From Palsa-1439 sp050015495 (GTDB taxonomy: Bacteria > Verrucomicrobiota > Verrucomicrobiia > Palsa-1439): DNA of 64,000 nt. Below, piece by piece: positions 25,422 to 34,364 of this stretch (within the stretch, counting starts at the first letter, position 1; each line of letters opens with the position of its first letter). The position numbers and the translations under genes were made by a program. The stretch spans positions 30,089-94,088 of the forward strand of contig JBEKBH010000015.1 of NCBI GenBank assembly GCA_050015495.1, given 5' to 3'. The notes below the pieces were generated by a model. The model searched no databases, was not told the origin of the DNA, and saw only the letters and a list, made by a program, of their open reading frames with translations.

Positions 25422-26603
25422 CTACAGCGCTTCCTCCAAAATCTGTTGTTTCCTCATTCGTCGCGGCTCGTAAATGCAGTGGGGCTCCTCCGCCATGTAA
25501 TTGCCACGTGTCGCGTAAAACGCCCGGGCGCGACAGCCGAGGCAGACCTTCTTGAATTCGCAGAGCCCGCACTTGCCTTCGAGTTGTTCGACATCGCGCA
25601 AGCGACCGAACACCTCCGAGTCCTCCCAAATCTCGCGCATCGTCTGGCGCTTCACGTTACCGGCGCTGACGGGCAGATAACCGCACGGGAAAACCTCGCC
25701 CGTATGCGACACGAAACAAATGGCGCTGCCGGCCAGGCAACCCTTCGTCATCGCGGCCATGTTCGGACCGCCGCCATGGCCCGCGCTTCCCGGATGACCG
25801 TGACCATTGCCGTGAGCCTGCCCGTGCTCGGGTTTGCCATGGCTGTGCGAGGCCTCGATGTGCACGTGATCCGCCGCAGCACGCTGGCGCATCACGCGGA
25901 AGTAATGGGGTGCGCACGTCGCCTTGAGATGAAGAGCGCGCTCCTTGCTCTTGTCGTACATCCAGTTGAGCACCCGCTCGTATTCCTCGGCGGGCAGCAT
26001 GTTCGACTCGGCAATCTGCACCCCGCAGCCGACGGGAACCAGCATGAACAGGTGCAACGCGTCCGCGCCGAGTTCCTGGGCCGTGGCGTAGAGCGTCTCG
26101 ATCTGGTGCACATTGTGCCGGGTGACCGTGCAGTTGATCTGCATGCTCATCCCGAGGCGGCGCAGGTGACGAAAGCCCTTCAACGCCGCCGCCAGCGAGC
26201 CGGGTTGGCGGCGAAAACTGTCGTGCGTGGCCTCATCGGCGCCATCGATGCTGATCGCGACGCGCTGGATGCCGCTCTCGACAATCGCGTGGGCGACGCG
26301 CTCGTCGATCAATGTGCCGTTGGTCGCCAGCGCGACCGTCAATCCCTGGTCGCGCGCGTGCATCGCGATTTGGAAAATGTCGGGGCGGAACAACGGTTCG
26401 CCACCGGACAGGACGAGGATGGGTTTGGCAAACGCCGCCAGTGCGCGGACAAACAGCAGCGCCTCCTCGGTGGTCAGGTCGTTCTTCATGAGCTGCCGGC
26501 TCACGTCGAGACGGCGGCAATGAATGCACTCCAGGTTGCAACCCGCAGTTGTCTCCCAGAAAAGGAGCCTGAGCTCGTTGTGGTTTTTGGTTTCTGCGAC
26601 CAT
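25422..26603 (-). CDS. ahbD: AhbD haem synthase with His-rich insertion
   Basis: 393 residues from the ATG at 26603; the long open frame upstream is not coding. AhbD oxidatively decarboxylates two propionates of Fe-coproporphyrin III to vinyl groups, giving haem b. LRLLFWETTAGCNLECIHCRR is the AhbD-type radical-SAM motif; SGGEPL and ATNGTLID follow. The C-terminus holds auxiliary cluster Cys (GCLAGSAICF, VFPCGY, CGLCEFKKVC, CRARAF). An unusual insertion around residues 255-285 is packed with His and Gly (HSHGKPEHGQAHGNGHGHPG), perhaps a metal-binding loop. A GG-N10-GC element lies 18 bases upstream. Confidence 0.88.
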   Translation of the reverse strand: MVAETKNHNELRLLFWETTAGCNLECIHCRRLDVSRQLMKNDLTTEEALLFVRALAAFAKPILVLSGGEPLFRPDIFQIAMHARDQGLTVALATNGTLIDERVAHAIVESGIQRVAISIDGADEATHDSFRRQPGSLAAALKGFRHLRRLGMSMQINCTVTRHNVHQIETLYATAQELGADALHLFMLVPVGCGVQIAESNMLPAEEYERVLNWMYDKSKERALHLKATCAPHYFRVMRQRAAADHVHIEASHSHGKPEHGQAHGNGHGHPGSAGHGGGPNMAAMTKGCLAGSAICFVSHTGEVFPCGYLPVSAGNVKRQTMREIWEDSEVFGRLRDVEQLEGKCGLCEFKKVCLGCRARAFYATRGNYMAEEPHCIYEPRRMRKQQILEEAL

Positions 26604-26620
26604 AGCCGCAGAATGGTTTA

Positions 26621-26635
26621 GCACTGGCGGTGCCA
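26621..26635 (-). promoter_or_regulatory. Candidate sigma-54 promoter upstream of ahbD
   Basis: On the minus strand TGGCACCGCCAGTGC has the -24 GG and -12 GC spaced by ten bases. The predicted start of transcription would leave a leader of only about six bases before the ahbD ATG, and the site is partly palindromic (CTGGC-ACC-GCCAG), so it could instead be an operator. Confidence 0.4.
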
Positions 26636-26769
26636 GCGCAAAGAGGTAAATTCCAACCATCTGTGCTACAATATGATACGGAGGAACGCCCGGTTGATCT
26701 CTGACCCAAGAACCTGACATTTTGGCAAGGCGGCGCGGGCCGTGTCGACAAGTTGTCGGCTTGGTCCGC

Positions 26770-27966
26770 TCACTTCCCTTTGCACCACGCCCGGATGTCG
26801 TCCGCAGCCTGATGCGCGAGCGATGGGGTGCTCCGAATCGCCTCGCGCAATTCCGGGAAATAATGGACGGCCAGCCAGAGGAGGGCGGCGACAACCGCCA
26901 GCCAGACCACCGCATCCAGAAGAAACACGAAGGACCAGGCCCATCTCGGCCGGCCAAAACCCCAATAGCACGCGCGTCGGGCCGCTTTCAGCGGCGACAC
27001 GAGAATGCCGTAGGCGATGAACAACAGCAGCGCCGCTGCCCACACCGGCACGTTCGCTGGCAGCGCCAGCCCAAACACGGTGCCGGTCGCCAGCAGCGAG
27101 ATCAAGGCACAGATCCACAGGATCGTCGCCGCGCCGTGCAGCAACGAGAGCACGGGCAGTGCGACGCCCATCCCGGGATGAACGGGGGCATGCTCCGCCC
27201 AATAGCGATACCAATTATGCCGCCACTGATCCGCGTTCGCGCGCATTTCCCGGTCAAACGACAGGCGCCACCCGCGCATTTCCCGCCTGAACCGGCGCTT
27301 CCATTCGCGGCGCGCCTTGCGGTCCGGGAAGCCCTTCATCGCCTCGTAATATCCTTCTTTCGCGCGCCGGATGAATTCCTGCGCCGTCGATGGGGCGCCG
27401 GACGCCGCCGCTTTTTCTTCCGGTGAACGCGCCTCGGGCACCACGATCGCCATCACCACATAGACGAGCACCCCGGTGCCCCAAAACACCGTCAAAAGAA
27501 CGAAGGCGAGCCGCACGAGGGTCGGATCGACATTCACATAGGCGGCGATCCCGTTGCAGACGCCGGCGATCATCGCGCCGTCGTGGATCCTATAGAGCCG
27601 CCTTGGCGTACCGCCGCGCCACGCCGCTCGTTCTTCTTCCGCTGTCCCGGGTCCGCACGCGCCGCCCGTGGTGCCGGGGTCGCTTGCGCCCGGGTCCACG
27701 GCTTCGCCCGAGTCCGCCTCGATCGGCCCCATCTCCGCAAGGACAGCGGCAACCTCCTTCGTCACGACCACCGTCTTGTGACTCCCCAAAAACCCGCGGA
27801 ACTTCTCCGCGATCGCCCGCTCGATGTCCGAGAGGATTTCATCCCGGTCCGGGTTGCCCTTCAGCCGCGCGGTCGCGGTCTCCAGATAGGCGCGCAGGGC
27901 ATCATAGCCGCCTTCTTCGAGCTGATACGCGGTGCCCCCCAGATTGATCGTGATAACCTTGTTCAT
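26770..27966 (-). CDS. PspC-domain membrane protein
   Basis: 398 residues. N-terminal about 100 residues: MNKVITINLGGTAYQLEEGG followed by a DUF-like small domain seen before PspC in many envelope-stress proteins. The PspC domain is at about 120-180 (RRLYRIHDGAMIAGVCNGIAAYVNVDPTLVRLAFVLL). A charged linker of Arg/Lys/Glu helices and four further membrane helices follow. PspC senses or relays envelope stress. It is 19 bases downstream of a PadR-family gene and probably controlled by it. Confidence 0.85.
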   Translation of the reverse strand: MNKVITINLGGTAYQLEEGGYDALRAYLETATARLKGNPDRDEILSDIERAIAEKFRGFLGSHKTVVVTKEVAAVLAEMGPIEADSGEAVDPGASDPGTTGGACGPGTAEEERAAWRGGTPRRLYRIHDGAMIAGVCNGIAAYVNVDPTLVRLAFVLLTVFWGTGVLVYVVMAIVVPEARSPEEKAAASGAPSTAQEFIRRAKEGYYEAMKGFPDRKARREWKRRFRREMRGWRLSFDREMRANADQWRHNWYRYWAEHAPVHPGMGVALPVLSLLHGAATILWICALISLLATGTVFGLALPANVPVWAAALLLFIAYGILVSPLKAARRACYWGFGRPRWAWSFVFLLDAVVWLAVVAALLWLAVHYFPELREAIRSTPSLAHQAADDIRAWCKGK

Positions 27967-27985
27967 GGTAGGGATTACCTCCGGT

Positions 27986-28312
27986 TTATTTTTGTCCCAG
28001 TTTTTTCACCGTCCCGTTGATCTTGCCCCAATACTCGAGCGTTTCGCGCAACTGCTCCCGGCCTTTTGCGGTAAGCTCGTAATATTTGCGGGGCGGCCCG
28101 GCCTCGGATTCCTTCCATTCGTAATCCAGGAGCCCATCGCGGCGCATCTTGCTCAACAACGGATACAGCGTGCCTTCCTGGGTTGCGAATTCGGTCGCGC
28201 TCAACTGTTTCAATATGTCCGCCGCGTAGACCTTTTCCGTCGCAATGATCTGCAGCAAAAGGAACTCGAGGAGGCCCTTGCGGATCGCGGAAAATTTTTC
28301 GTTCACGCTCAT
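27986..28312 (-). CDS. PadR-family transcriptional repressor
   Basis: 108 residues from the ATG at 28312. Winged helix of the PadR type: KGLLEFLLLQIIATEKVYAADILKQLSATEF, TQEGTLYPLLSKMRRDGLLDYEWKES, GPPRKYYELTAKGREQLRE. PadR proteins of this size repress neighbouring stress or transport genes and their own gene. It precedes the PspC gene on the same strand. Two nested palindromes lie 13-41 bases upstream of its start. Confidence 0.92.
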   Translation of the reverse strand: MSVNEKFSAIRKGLLEFLLLQIIATEKVYAADILKQLSATEFATQEGTLYPLLSKMRRDGLLDYEWKESEAGPPRKYYELTAKGREQLRETLEYWGKINGTVKKLGQK

Positions 28313-28324
28313 CGTCAAATACCG

Positions 28325-28353
28325 AGCAAGCTACCTTGCTATAAAAAGGTAGC
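28325..28353. promoter_or_regulatory. Nested palindromes, candidate PadR operator
   Basis: AGCAAG-CTAC-CTTGCT (28325-28340) overlaps GCTACCTT-N8-AAGGTAGC (28330-28353). Both are perfect inverted repeats directly upstream of the padR-type gene, a usual place for autoregulation. Confidence 0.55.
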
Positions 28354-28458
28354 TGGTCGTCCAAAAGAAATCAAGAGAAGAATTTGCCCGCAAACAGATG
28401 GGGAAGAATCGCGAATGATGGGGCTGGCGTTGGCCAGACGGAGGCCCGTCAGCCGATG

Positions 28459-30471
28459 CTAGAAGCGGACGTTGCAACTGGCGGTGACAAGATTCGCCAT
28501 GTAGTTGTTGAAGCCGCCGGTGCTGGACTCGTCGTAGGAGTAGAACGCGTAGCGCAGGCGGGCAACCACATTCGTACTGATCTTGCGGCTGACGCCTGCC
28601 TGAACCGCGTGGCGCTGGAAATTCAATCCGAGCGGCAGACCGTTGGCGTCGTTGTTGTTGAAATTGTCCGCACACGAGTAGCTGTATTCGAGCGTGAGAT
28701 CGGTCTTCTTATCGATCGCGTAGCCGGTCGTGGCCATAACCGTGTACACGTTGCCCCGGTACGGCTGGACGGCGGGGTTTTGATTGGCGGACGAGGTCGT
28801 CCGCGTGTCCTGCAACGAGAAGTAGCCGGTCAGATACCATCGGGACAGCGGCGTGACCGTGGCACTGACGCTGTAGATATTCAAATCGTAATCGCCCGAC
28901 TGGAGCGTGCCGCCGGGCGTGATCACCGGAATCGCTTCCGTGCTGGTGCGGATATCGGTGGAGACGAGTTGGTAGGTGAACGCCACGTTGAAGCGCGAAC
29001 ACGGGCGCAAGGTCAGTTTGGCCATGACCTCGTCGGTGGTGAAATCCTGCGCGGTGATGAATCCGGGATAGCCCACCACCGTGTCGGTGGGGTAGTCGTA
29101 GTCATCGTGATCGATGTAATGCCGATAGCTGCCCGCCAGCGTCACGCGGGAGAGCGGCGCGGTGTTGAAGCCCACACGGTAATCCTGTCGCAAGGTCGTC
29201 TCGTCCGAGTCGAGGGCAAGGCTGGACGCGCCATCCTGCGTCTCCGTCTGATCCAAATCGATTTGCTCCTCGTTCCATCGGCCCTCGGCGTAGAGGGTGG
29301 TATACGGAATCTTCGTATAGCGCATGCCGAGAGTTTCCGAAAGGCTCTTGGTGTCTTCAAACGAACGAATCAAGTTGGTCGTGGCCGCGGGGGTGCTTTG
29401 CGTGAGAAGCGCGTCGGTCGAGCCGTGCGTGTCGGTTTTTTCCGCCTGCAATCCGCCGTAGAGAACGAGGCCCTTGAACGGCCCCAACATGCCATTCAGG
29501 TTGACCACGTCCGAATCCAACTCGACCCCGATCGCATTGGCCGTCCCGCTGATATCGAACGGCCCGAGCGGCGGCGGCGTATTCACCTGCATGTCCCCGT
29601 TACCGGACAGCGAGTTGTGCAGATAGCCGAGCGACCAATACACCTTGTCATTTACGTGACAATCCATGTGAAACGTGTTGTAGAACGCGTCATGGTGGTA
29701 ATCCTCGTGAACTGTTACCGTTTGACTGGAATCGGTATTCAGGTTTACCGACGTGTCGTCCCGCGTATCATCGCTGCTGAAATGTTCATAGCGGAAGTCG
29801 TCCAAGAGGTGGACTTTGCTGATATCGTAGTCCACGTTCAATTTGACGATGTCAGTGTGCTCTTTGATGCCATCGGACGAGGGATAAATCTTGCGCGTGT
29901 TCGCGCCCTGCGTGACGCCCCCCCACTCGACCAATGATTCGTCGCCATCCTGTGCTTGTCGCTCATAGCCGACGGTGACCTTGGGGAGATTGGGCAGGGT
30001 CAGTCCGGCTTCGAAGAAGATATCGCTATTATCGACCCGCAGATCTTGATCCAGCCGAAATGACGACGGCGTGAACGGGCCGTAGAATCCCCCCTGGCCG
30101 TCGTAGTACTCGCGATACTCGGTGTACCCGGCCCGAACAAAACCGAAGTCCCGCTTCGTCAATTGCAGCTGGAACTTGTAGTCGTGCTCATCAATGATAA
30201 ACCGGCCTTCGCCATCGAGCGTTGTGTCCTTGTTGAGAACGTAATGCAGCGTCCCATCCTCGACGCCGCCGTTCCAGCCGGGCTGGATCCCCAGGTCTTC
30301 GCGGAATTTCTGGATATTGCCGGACACCTTCGCATACGTCACTTCCGGCGTGCCGGATAACTGGATCGGCGAATTGGTTTGCGAATCATCGCCCCGGGTG
30401 GTGGCGAGCGTCATCAGTCCCAAGGGGAGAGCGACGAGCAAAGCTTTGAAAACGGTGTGTTTCATCACCAT
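28459..30471 (-). CDS. Outer-membrane beta-barrel, MtrB/PioB-like porin of a cytochrome conduit
   Basis: About 670 residues (start ATG at 30471 or 30465). Signal peptide HTVFKALLVALPLGLMTLATTRGDD. The rest is a succession of amphipathic strands with aromatic girdles and polar turns, and the chain ends in an outer-membrane-type strand with terminal Phe (NLVTASCNVRF). Motifs such as QLQLTKRDFGFVRAGYTEYREYYDGQGG resemble the large barrels that thread multihaem cytochromes through the outer membrane. It directly follows an 8-haem lipoprotein and a 9-haem secreted cytochrome on the same strand, which supports this role. A plain porin is the alternative. The CxxC near the N-terminus of Shewanella MtrB is absent. 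Confidence 0.75.
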   Translation of the reverse strand: MVMKHTVFKALLVALPLGLMTLATTRGDDSQTNSPIQLSGTPEVTYAKVSGNIQKFREDLGIQPGWNGGVEDGTLHYVLNKDTTLDGEGRFIIDEHDYKFQLQLTKRDFGFVRAGYTEYREYYDGQGGFYGPFTPSSFRLDQDLRVDNSDIFFEAGLTLPNLPKVTVGYERQAQDGDESLVEWGGVTQGANTRKIYPSSDGIKEHTDIVKLNVDYDISKVHLLDDFRYEHFSSDDTRDDTSVNLNTDSSQTVTVHEDYHHDAFYNTFHMDCHVNDKVYWSLGYLHNSLSGNGDMQVNTPPPLGPFDISGTANAIGVELDSDVVNLNGMLGPFKGLVLYGGLQAEKTDTHGSTDALLTQSTPAATTNLIRSFEDTKSLSETLGMRYTKIPYTTLYAEGRWNEEQIDLDQTETQDGASSLALDSDETTLRQDYRVGFNTAPLSRVTLAGSYRHYIDHDDYDYPTDTVVGYPGFITAQDFTTDEVMAKLTLRPCSRFNVAFTYQLVSTDIRTSTEAIPVITPGGTLQSGDYDLNIYSVSATVTPLSRWYLTGYFSLQDTRTTSSANQNPAVQPYRGNVYTVMATTGYAIDKKTDLTLEYSYSCADNFNNNDANGLPLGLNFQRHAVQAGVSRKISTNVVARLRYAFYSYDESSTGGFNNYMANLVTASCNVRF

Positions 30472-30478
30472 GGCTTCG

Positions 30479-31285
30479 TCAATACCGCAGGTGCGAGTTG
30501 ATGTCCGAACCGTGAACGGCGGTGTGGCAACCCGCGCTGAAGCAGGTGCCCTGTTCCAGGAAGCTGGTGGGCGCAAACCCGGCGTGCGGCATGTTCCCGA
30601 TCGACACGACGCCGGGCAGGGTCGGCGAGGCTACCTGTGCGTGGCACTTCAGACACAGATTGTTGTCGCGCTCGGTCAACATCTTGGGGTTCATCGAGCC
30701 GTGCACGTTGTGGCAGGAGGTGCACCCTTCGCGCATCGCCTCATGCTCGTACACGTGCGGCCGGGCCTGTTCGCGATGGCATTGCGCGCACTCCTCGTTC
30801 ACGCGACCGACCAGCATGCCCTTCGGCTTGAGAATGTCTTCGCCATGCGGATCGTGACAGGAGATACAACTCATCCGCCCTTCCTTGACCGGATGATGGT
30901 ATTGGAGGCTGAACTCGGCGTTCTTATCGAGATGGCACTGGAAACACGCGTCGGGACTCTTGCCGGGATTGACGATCAGCTTGGGATCCCCGCCCGAATC
31001 CACGTGCAAACTGCCGGGACCGTGGCAACTCTCGCACCCTTCACCTTCGACCCGCGGCCCTTCGCCGGGAATCTGGATGCGCGCGTGCTCCGTGAGTTTG
31101 AAGTTCTTCGCTTCCTTCTCGTGACACAACGCGCATTGGTCCATGCCGACGTACTTGGCACCCGGAATCATCGGCGGGGCGAGGACCACCCGATCCACCG
31201 TGGCACAGGAGATGATCAATGCGGCCAACGCGGCGCCGCCGATGGCTGCGACTGTTACCGCGGTTGAGGATTGTGGTCTCTTCAC
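30479..31285 (-). CDS. Octahaem c-type cytochrome lipoprotein (DmsE/MtrA-like)
   Basis: 268 residues. Lipoprotein signal LAALIISC gives a lipid anchor at Cys27. Seven CxxCH motifs (CALCH, CESCH, CFQCH, CISCH, CAQCH, CTSCH, CLKCH) plus one CxxxxCH (CFSAGCH) suggest eight haems. The spacing and CxSCHxxHG repeats (CISCHDPHG, CTSCHNVHG) are those of DmsE/MtrA-type periplasmic cytochromes that plug into an MtrB barrel, and the barrel gene follows after only eight bases. Lipid anchoring to the outer membrane would fit. One haem with a stretched motif is unusual. Confidence 0.85.
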   Translation of the reverse strand: MKRPQSSTAVTVAAIGGAALAALIISCATVDRVVLAPPMIPGAKYVGMDQCALCHEKEAKNFKLTEHARIQIPGEGPRVEGEGCESCHGPGSLHVDSGGDPKLIVNPGKSPDACFQCHLDKNAEFSLQYHHPVKEGRMSCISCHDPHGEDILKPKGMLVGRVNEECAQCHREQARPHVYEHEAMREGCTSCHNVHGSMNPKMLTERDNNLCLKCHAQVASPTLPGVVSIGNMPHAGFAPTSFLEQGTCFSAGCHTAVHGSDINSHLRY

Positions 31286-31403
31286 AGATTTCCTCCGCTA
31301 CCAATCTCCGCCGTCTGCCTGGAAAAAAACGGGCGACAGCACCCAACAACCTGCTTCCTCTGCGCTGCCGCCCGTGTCGAAACCGGCGCCATCGCGCCCA
31401 CTC

Positions 31404-34100
31404 CTACCGGAGCACGGCGTGCGGATAGGCGTTCAGGAACGTCCTGGTCGGGTCACCGTAATAGTTCGTGCTCAGGTCGGTGTAGGTCGATTGCAGCAGG
31501 CGGATGGTGAACTGCGTGTTGTGCACGCCAAAGCTGCCTTCGAAATTCTCCAGATTCCAATTCCAAGCGGCCTGGCGTTGCGCTGCCGCCAACGTCGCAT
31601 TGGTGGAATAGCCGCCGCCGAAATAAATAGTGTCTCCATGGGCGATGGTATTGGAGAGACCCGTCGCGTACATCAGGGTCGCCAGATTACTCATCAATGT
31701 GTGCGTTTGCGTCTGGACGCCTTCGATCGCCCCATTCGTATTGCCGTCATAATTCTGGAAGTTCGCCGGCGCGTAGTCGAAGGAACTGACCGTTGGCGCG
31801 AAGCTCGCGTGGCACTGGTTGCACGCGGCAATGTTCTGCACGTCGTTGGTGACGCCATTCGCGCCCACGGATTGGTAGTCCACCTCGAACGTGTGGGAGC
31901 CCAACAAGTTCGCGTATTGGTCATACAGGGCCGTTGTGACGTTCGTCACAACACCATTAATCGAGATCGCGGCCTGCGGGACGCCGGTGCTGCTGGGCGC
32001 GGGCAGTACATACATGTGGCACGTCTGGCAATCCGCCAGGTACGTGTGGAAGGAATTCCCCATTGTCTGACCATAATCGTAGGCGCCCAGACCCGCGAAG
32101 ATTTCGCCGGCGGTGCTCATGTCCGGTGTCGTCGTCATATAGTACATCTTGTTGATGCTGCTGCCGCTGACCTGGATTTGCGTCGGCCATTCGCGCGCAT
32201 TGTGGCAGACCATACAAGCCGCGGATAGACCGGCGTTGGTCACGGTGATGGTGCTGTTGGTCAACTGCAGATTCGCCGTGGTCAGGTCGTCGCCGAGGCC
32301 AACGTAGACCGTCGGGCTGTTCGTCAACAGCGGGTTGCCCAGTTGGACGGTGTCATAGACCCGCAACTGATGACGGTTTCCCGTGGTGTCCCCAAATGTG
32401 TTGTGTGGCTCGTGGCAGACCTGGCAGGTCAACGGCCCGGAGCCCATGGCCACTGCGGTCAAGCCCGCCGCGTTGGTGATGGCTGCGGCGACTGCGGGGA
32501 ACCGGTTCGTCACGACGCTGATAAAACCCGCGGGCGAATGGCACCGCGCGCAGCTTGCACTGAAACCCTCTGAATCGGAGATGCTTTCATACCCACCCGA
32601 GTGCGGGGAAACCTCCCACTGCTCGGGATACACATGGTGGGTGCCGTCCTGGTGGCAACTGGCGCAGACTTTCGCATCCAAGCTGACGGAGGGCGAACCC
32701 GGATGCCGGCTGCCGGGCCCGTGGCAGTTTTCGCACTGGATGTTGGCCAGATTCTGGAGCTGAGCGGGCATCGCCGCGTAGTTGCCTGCCTGCAAGACCT
32801 TGGGGAACGCCCAGCCGAGTTGTTGTTGGACAGCATAGAAGTTGTTGTTGGTCGCCGCCGGCGATTGGTTGAAGCCGACGGTATGGCATTGGAAGCAGGA
32901 CTCGTTGTAAAACGAGCCGAGGACTCCATCCACCCCGCGTTCGGCCATTGTCGAATGCTCCGTCTGGCTCCACGGGGTAACAATATCGGGCTGATTGACG
33001 TTGTTGCCGGGGCCGTGACAGATCATGCAGAACTGCACACCGGTCCAGCTGGCCGCCGTGTTGGTGACAGTTTTGCCCGTGACATTGTCCTGAATCACGT
33101 ACACGCCTTCGACATCAGGCCGCAACGCTGCGATCAAACCATTGGTGTGTGTAAGGGTGGTGACGGAACCAGCGGGCTGGGACACGAGTGACCAGTTCGT
33201 GCTACTGGTCGTCCCCTTGTAAAAGGCGGTTACGCCCACCGGAATGTTCGGTTGCGCGGGCGTCTGGAGGGAACACGCCACGGTGAAAACTCCGGTGCGT
33301 GTGACCGAGCCGTTGCTGACGAGAACTTTGAAGCCGTACGTGGCCTCGCTCGCCTGTTGGTTGTCGAGGGAAATACCGGCGAGACGACCAAAGCGGTGCT
33401 CGGGTTCGACGTATTGCTGATTCGTCACCCCGCCGGCGACGTACGAATAATAAATCGAGTTCGAAGAGCCGGTCATCGTGACGAAGTTCGTCAGCGCATC
33501 GGTGACAAAACTGGTGGCGACAACGCCGTTGGTGCTGAGCGCGACGGTGTTGCCGCTGGTCTGGCTCCAGACATACGTCAGCGTCCCAGCCAGGCCGCTG
33601 GTGGGGACGATCGAGCCGTCCAGTGTCACCGAGTTTTCGAATCCCACATCGTAGAGGTTCGTCGAGACCGTGAGCGACGACGGGTTGGAGTTCGAGCTGG
33701 GGGCGGTGATGGCAACGTCAAGTATTTGCGAGCCGATCTTCTTCTTGCTGAACGTCGCTGTCACGTGCATCACGGCGGCGCCGGTGAAGGTACTGGGGAT
33801 CTGAACGGATGTGCCGGACACGTCGTTGCTGCCAACCAGCAGGGTGCTATTGGTGAGCACGGGGAACGTCGCCTTGAACTTCTTACCAACGATCGTGGCC
33901 TTCACGACCAGCGAACCCGCGTTGGTCAGAACATTCAAATCGAACTTGTAGCTGAGTTCGCTTCCAGACGTCAGGCTGCCGACAGCTTCGACAGTCCCAA
34001 GCTGTGCGCCAGCAGGCGCGGCGTGTGTTGGTAGTGCGATCAAGGTAGCCAGTGCGACGACCACCGCACCGACTCGTTTCAGAAGATGTGTTCCCGTCAT
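31404..34100 (-). CDS. Large secreted nonahaem cytochrome with N-terminal Ig-like domains
   Basis: 898 residues. Signal peptide LLKRVGAVVVALATLIALPTHA. Residues about 30-345 are Ser/Thr/Asn-rich beta domains (VTLDGSIVPTSGLAGTLTYVWSQT is PKD-like). Nine CxxCH motifs lie between about 358 and 770: CMICH, CFQCH, CENCH, CASCH, CARCH, CQVCH, CMVCH, CQTCH, CNQCH. The C-terminal 130 residues lack haem. The likely role is the outer-surface terminal cytochrome of the conduit formed with the lipoprotein and barrel genes that follow. GGAGGACAAC precedes the ATG, and a near-perfect sigma-54 promoter lies 29 bases upstream. The final electron acceptor cannot be read from sequence. Confidence 0.85.
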   Translation of the reverse strand: MTGTHLLKRVGAVVVALATLIALPTHAAPAGAQLGTVEAVGSLTSGSELSYKFDLNVLTNAGSLVVKATIVGKKFKATFPVLTNSTLLVGSNDVSGTSVQIPSTFTGAAVMHVTATFSKKKIGSQILDVAITAPSSNSNPSSLTVSTNLYDVGFENSVTLDGSIVPTSGLAGTLTYVWSQTSGNTVALSTNGVVATSFVTDALTNFVTMTGSSNSIYYSYVAGGVTNQQYVEPEHRFGRLAGISLDNQQASEATYGFKVLVSNGSVTRTGVFTVACSLQTPAQPNIPVGVTAFYKGTTSSTNWSLVSQPAGSVTTLTHTNGLIAALRPDVEGVYVIQDNVTGKTVTNTAASWTGVQFCMICHGPGNNVNQPDIVTPWSQTEHSTMAERGVDGVLGSFYNESCFQCHTVGFNQSPAATNNNFYAVQQQLGWAFPKVLQAGNYAAMPAQLQNLANIQCENCHGPGSRHPGSPSVSLDAKVCASCHQDGTHHVYPEQWEVSPHSGGYESISDSEGFSASCARCHSPAGFISVVTNRFPAVAAAITNAAGLTAVAMGSGPLTCQVCHEPHNTFGDTTGNRHQLRVYDTVQLGNPLLTNSPTVYVGLGDDLTTANLQLTNSTITVTNAGLSAACMVCHNAREWPTQIQVSGSSINKMYYMTTTPDMSTAGEIFAGLGAYDYGQTMGNSFHTYLADCQTCHMYVLPAPSSTGVPQAAISINGVVTNVTTALYDQYANLLGSHTFEVDYQSVGANGVTNDVQNIAACNQCHASFAPTVSSFDYAPANFQNYDGNTNGAIEGVQTQTHTLMSNLATLMYATGLSNTIAHGDTIYFGGGYSTNATLAAAQRQAAWNWNLENFEGSFGVHNTQFTIRLLQSTYTDLSTNYYGDPTRTFLNAYPHAVLR

Positions 34101-34128
34101 ATTCGTTGTCCTCCACCCCTCTGCTATG

Positions 34129-34143
34129 GCAGTGGACGTGCCA
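34129..34143 (-). promoter_or_regulatory. Sigma-54 promoter of the porin-cytochrome operon
   Basis: Minus strand TGGCACGTCCACTGC matches the consensus TGGCACG-N4-TTGC at all but one position, with GG and GC ten bases apart. Transcription would begin near 34117, leaving a 17-base leader with the ribosome-binding site. An NtrC-type activator gene lies 300 bases away. Confidence 0.75.
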
Positions 34144-34364
34144 AGACCATCATCCCGTTCTGTAAGCCACGCCTGGGCAGTTACTTACCTGAAACAATAC
34201 GCCAACACAAGACAATAAATCGTTGGAAGCTGCGCGGATTCGCTCAAAGAAATGCGTGCTTCCGCGCAAGAGGACGTGGACAAGCCAACCCAATGCCGCT
34301 GCTTTCAAGGGTTTTGGGGGCAGAATCGCTGTACGGCACAAGCAGTGCTAGGCACGATAGCGGT

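Noticed and set aside
22812..26603. Reading the ahbC/ahbD pair as nirJ genes for haem d1 synthesis
   Set aside because: No nirS, nirF, nirN or other d1 genes are present, and both a complete AhbC-type and an AhbD-type sequence occur together, which fits the haem pathway.
28384..29937. 517-residue plus-strand open frame
   Set aside because: Antisense to the outer-membrane barrel gene; the barrel has a signal peptide and terminal Phe strand, the shadow has neither.
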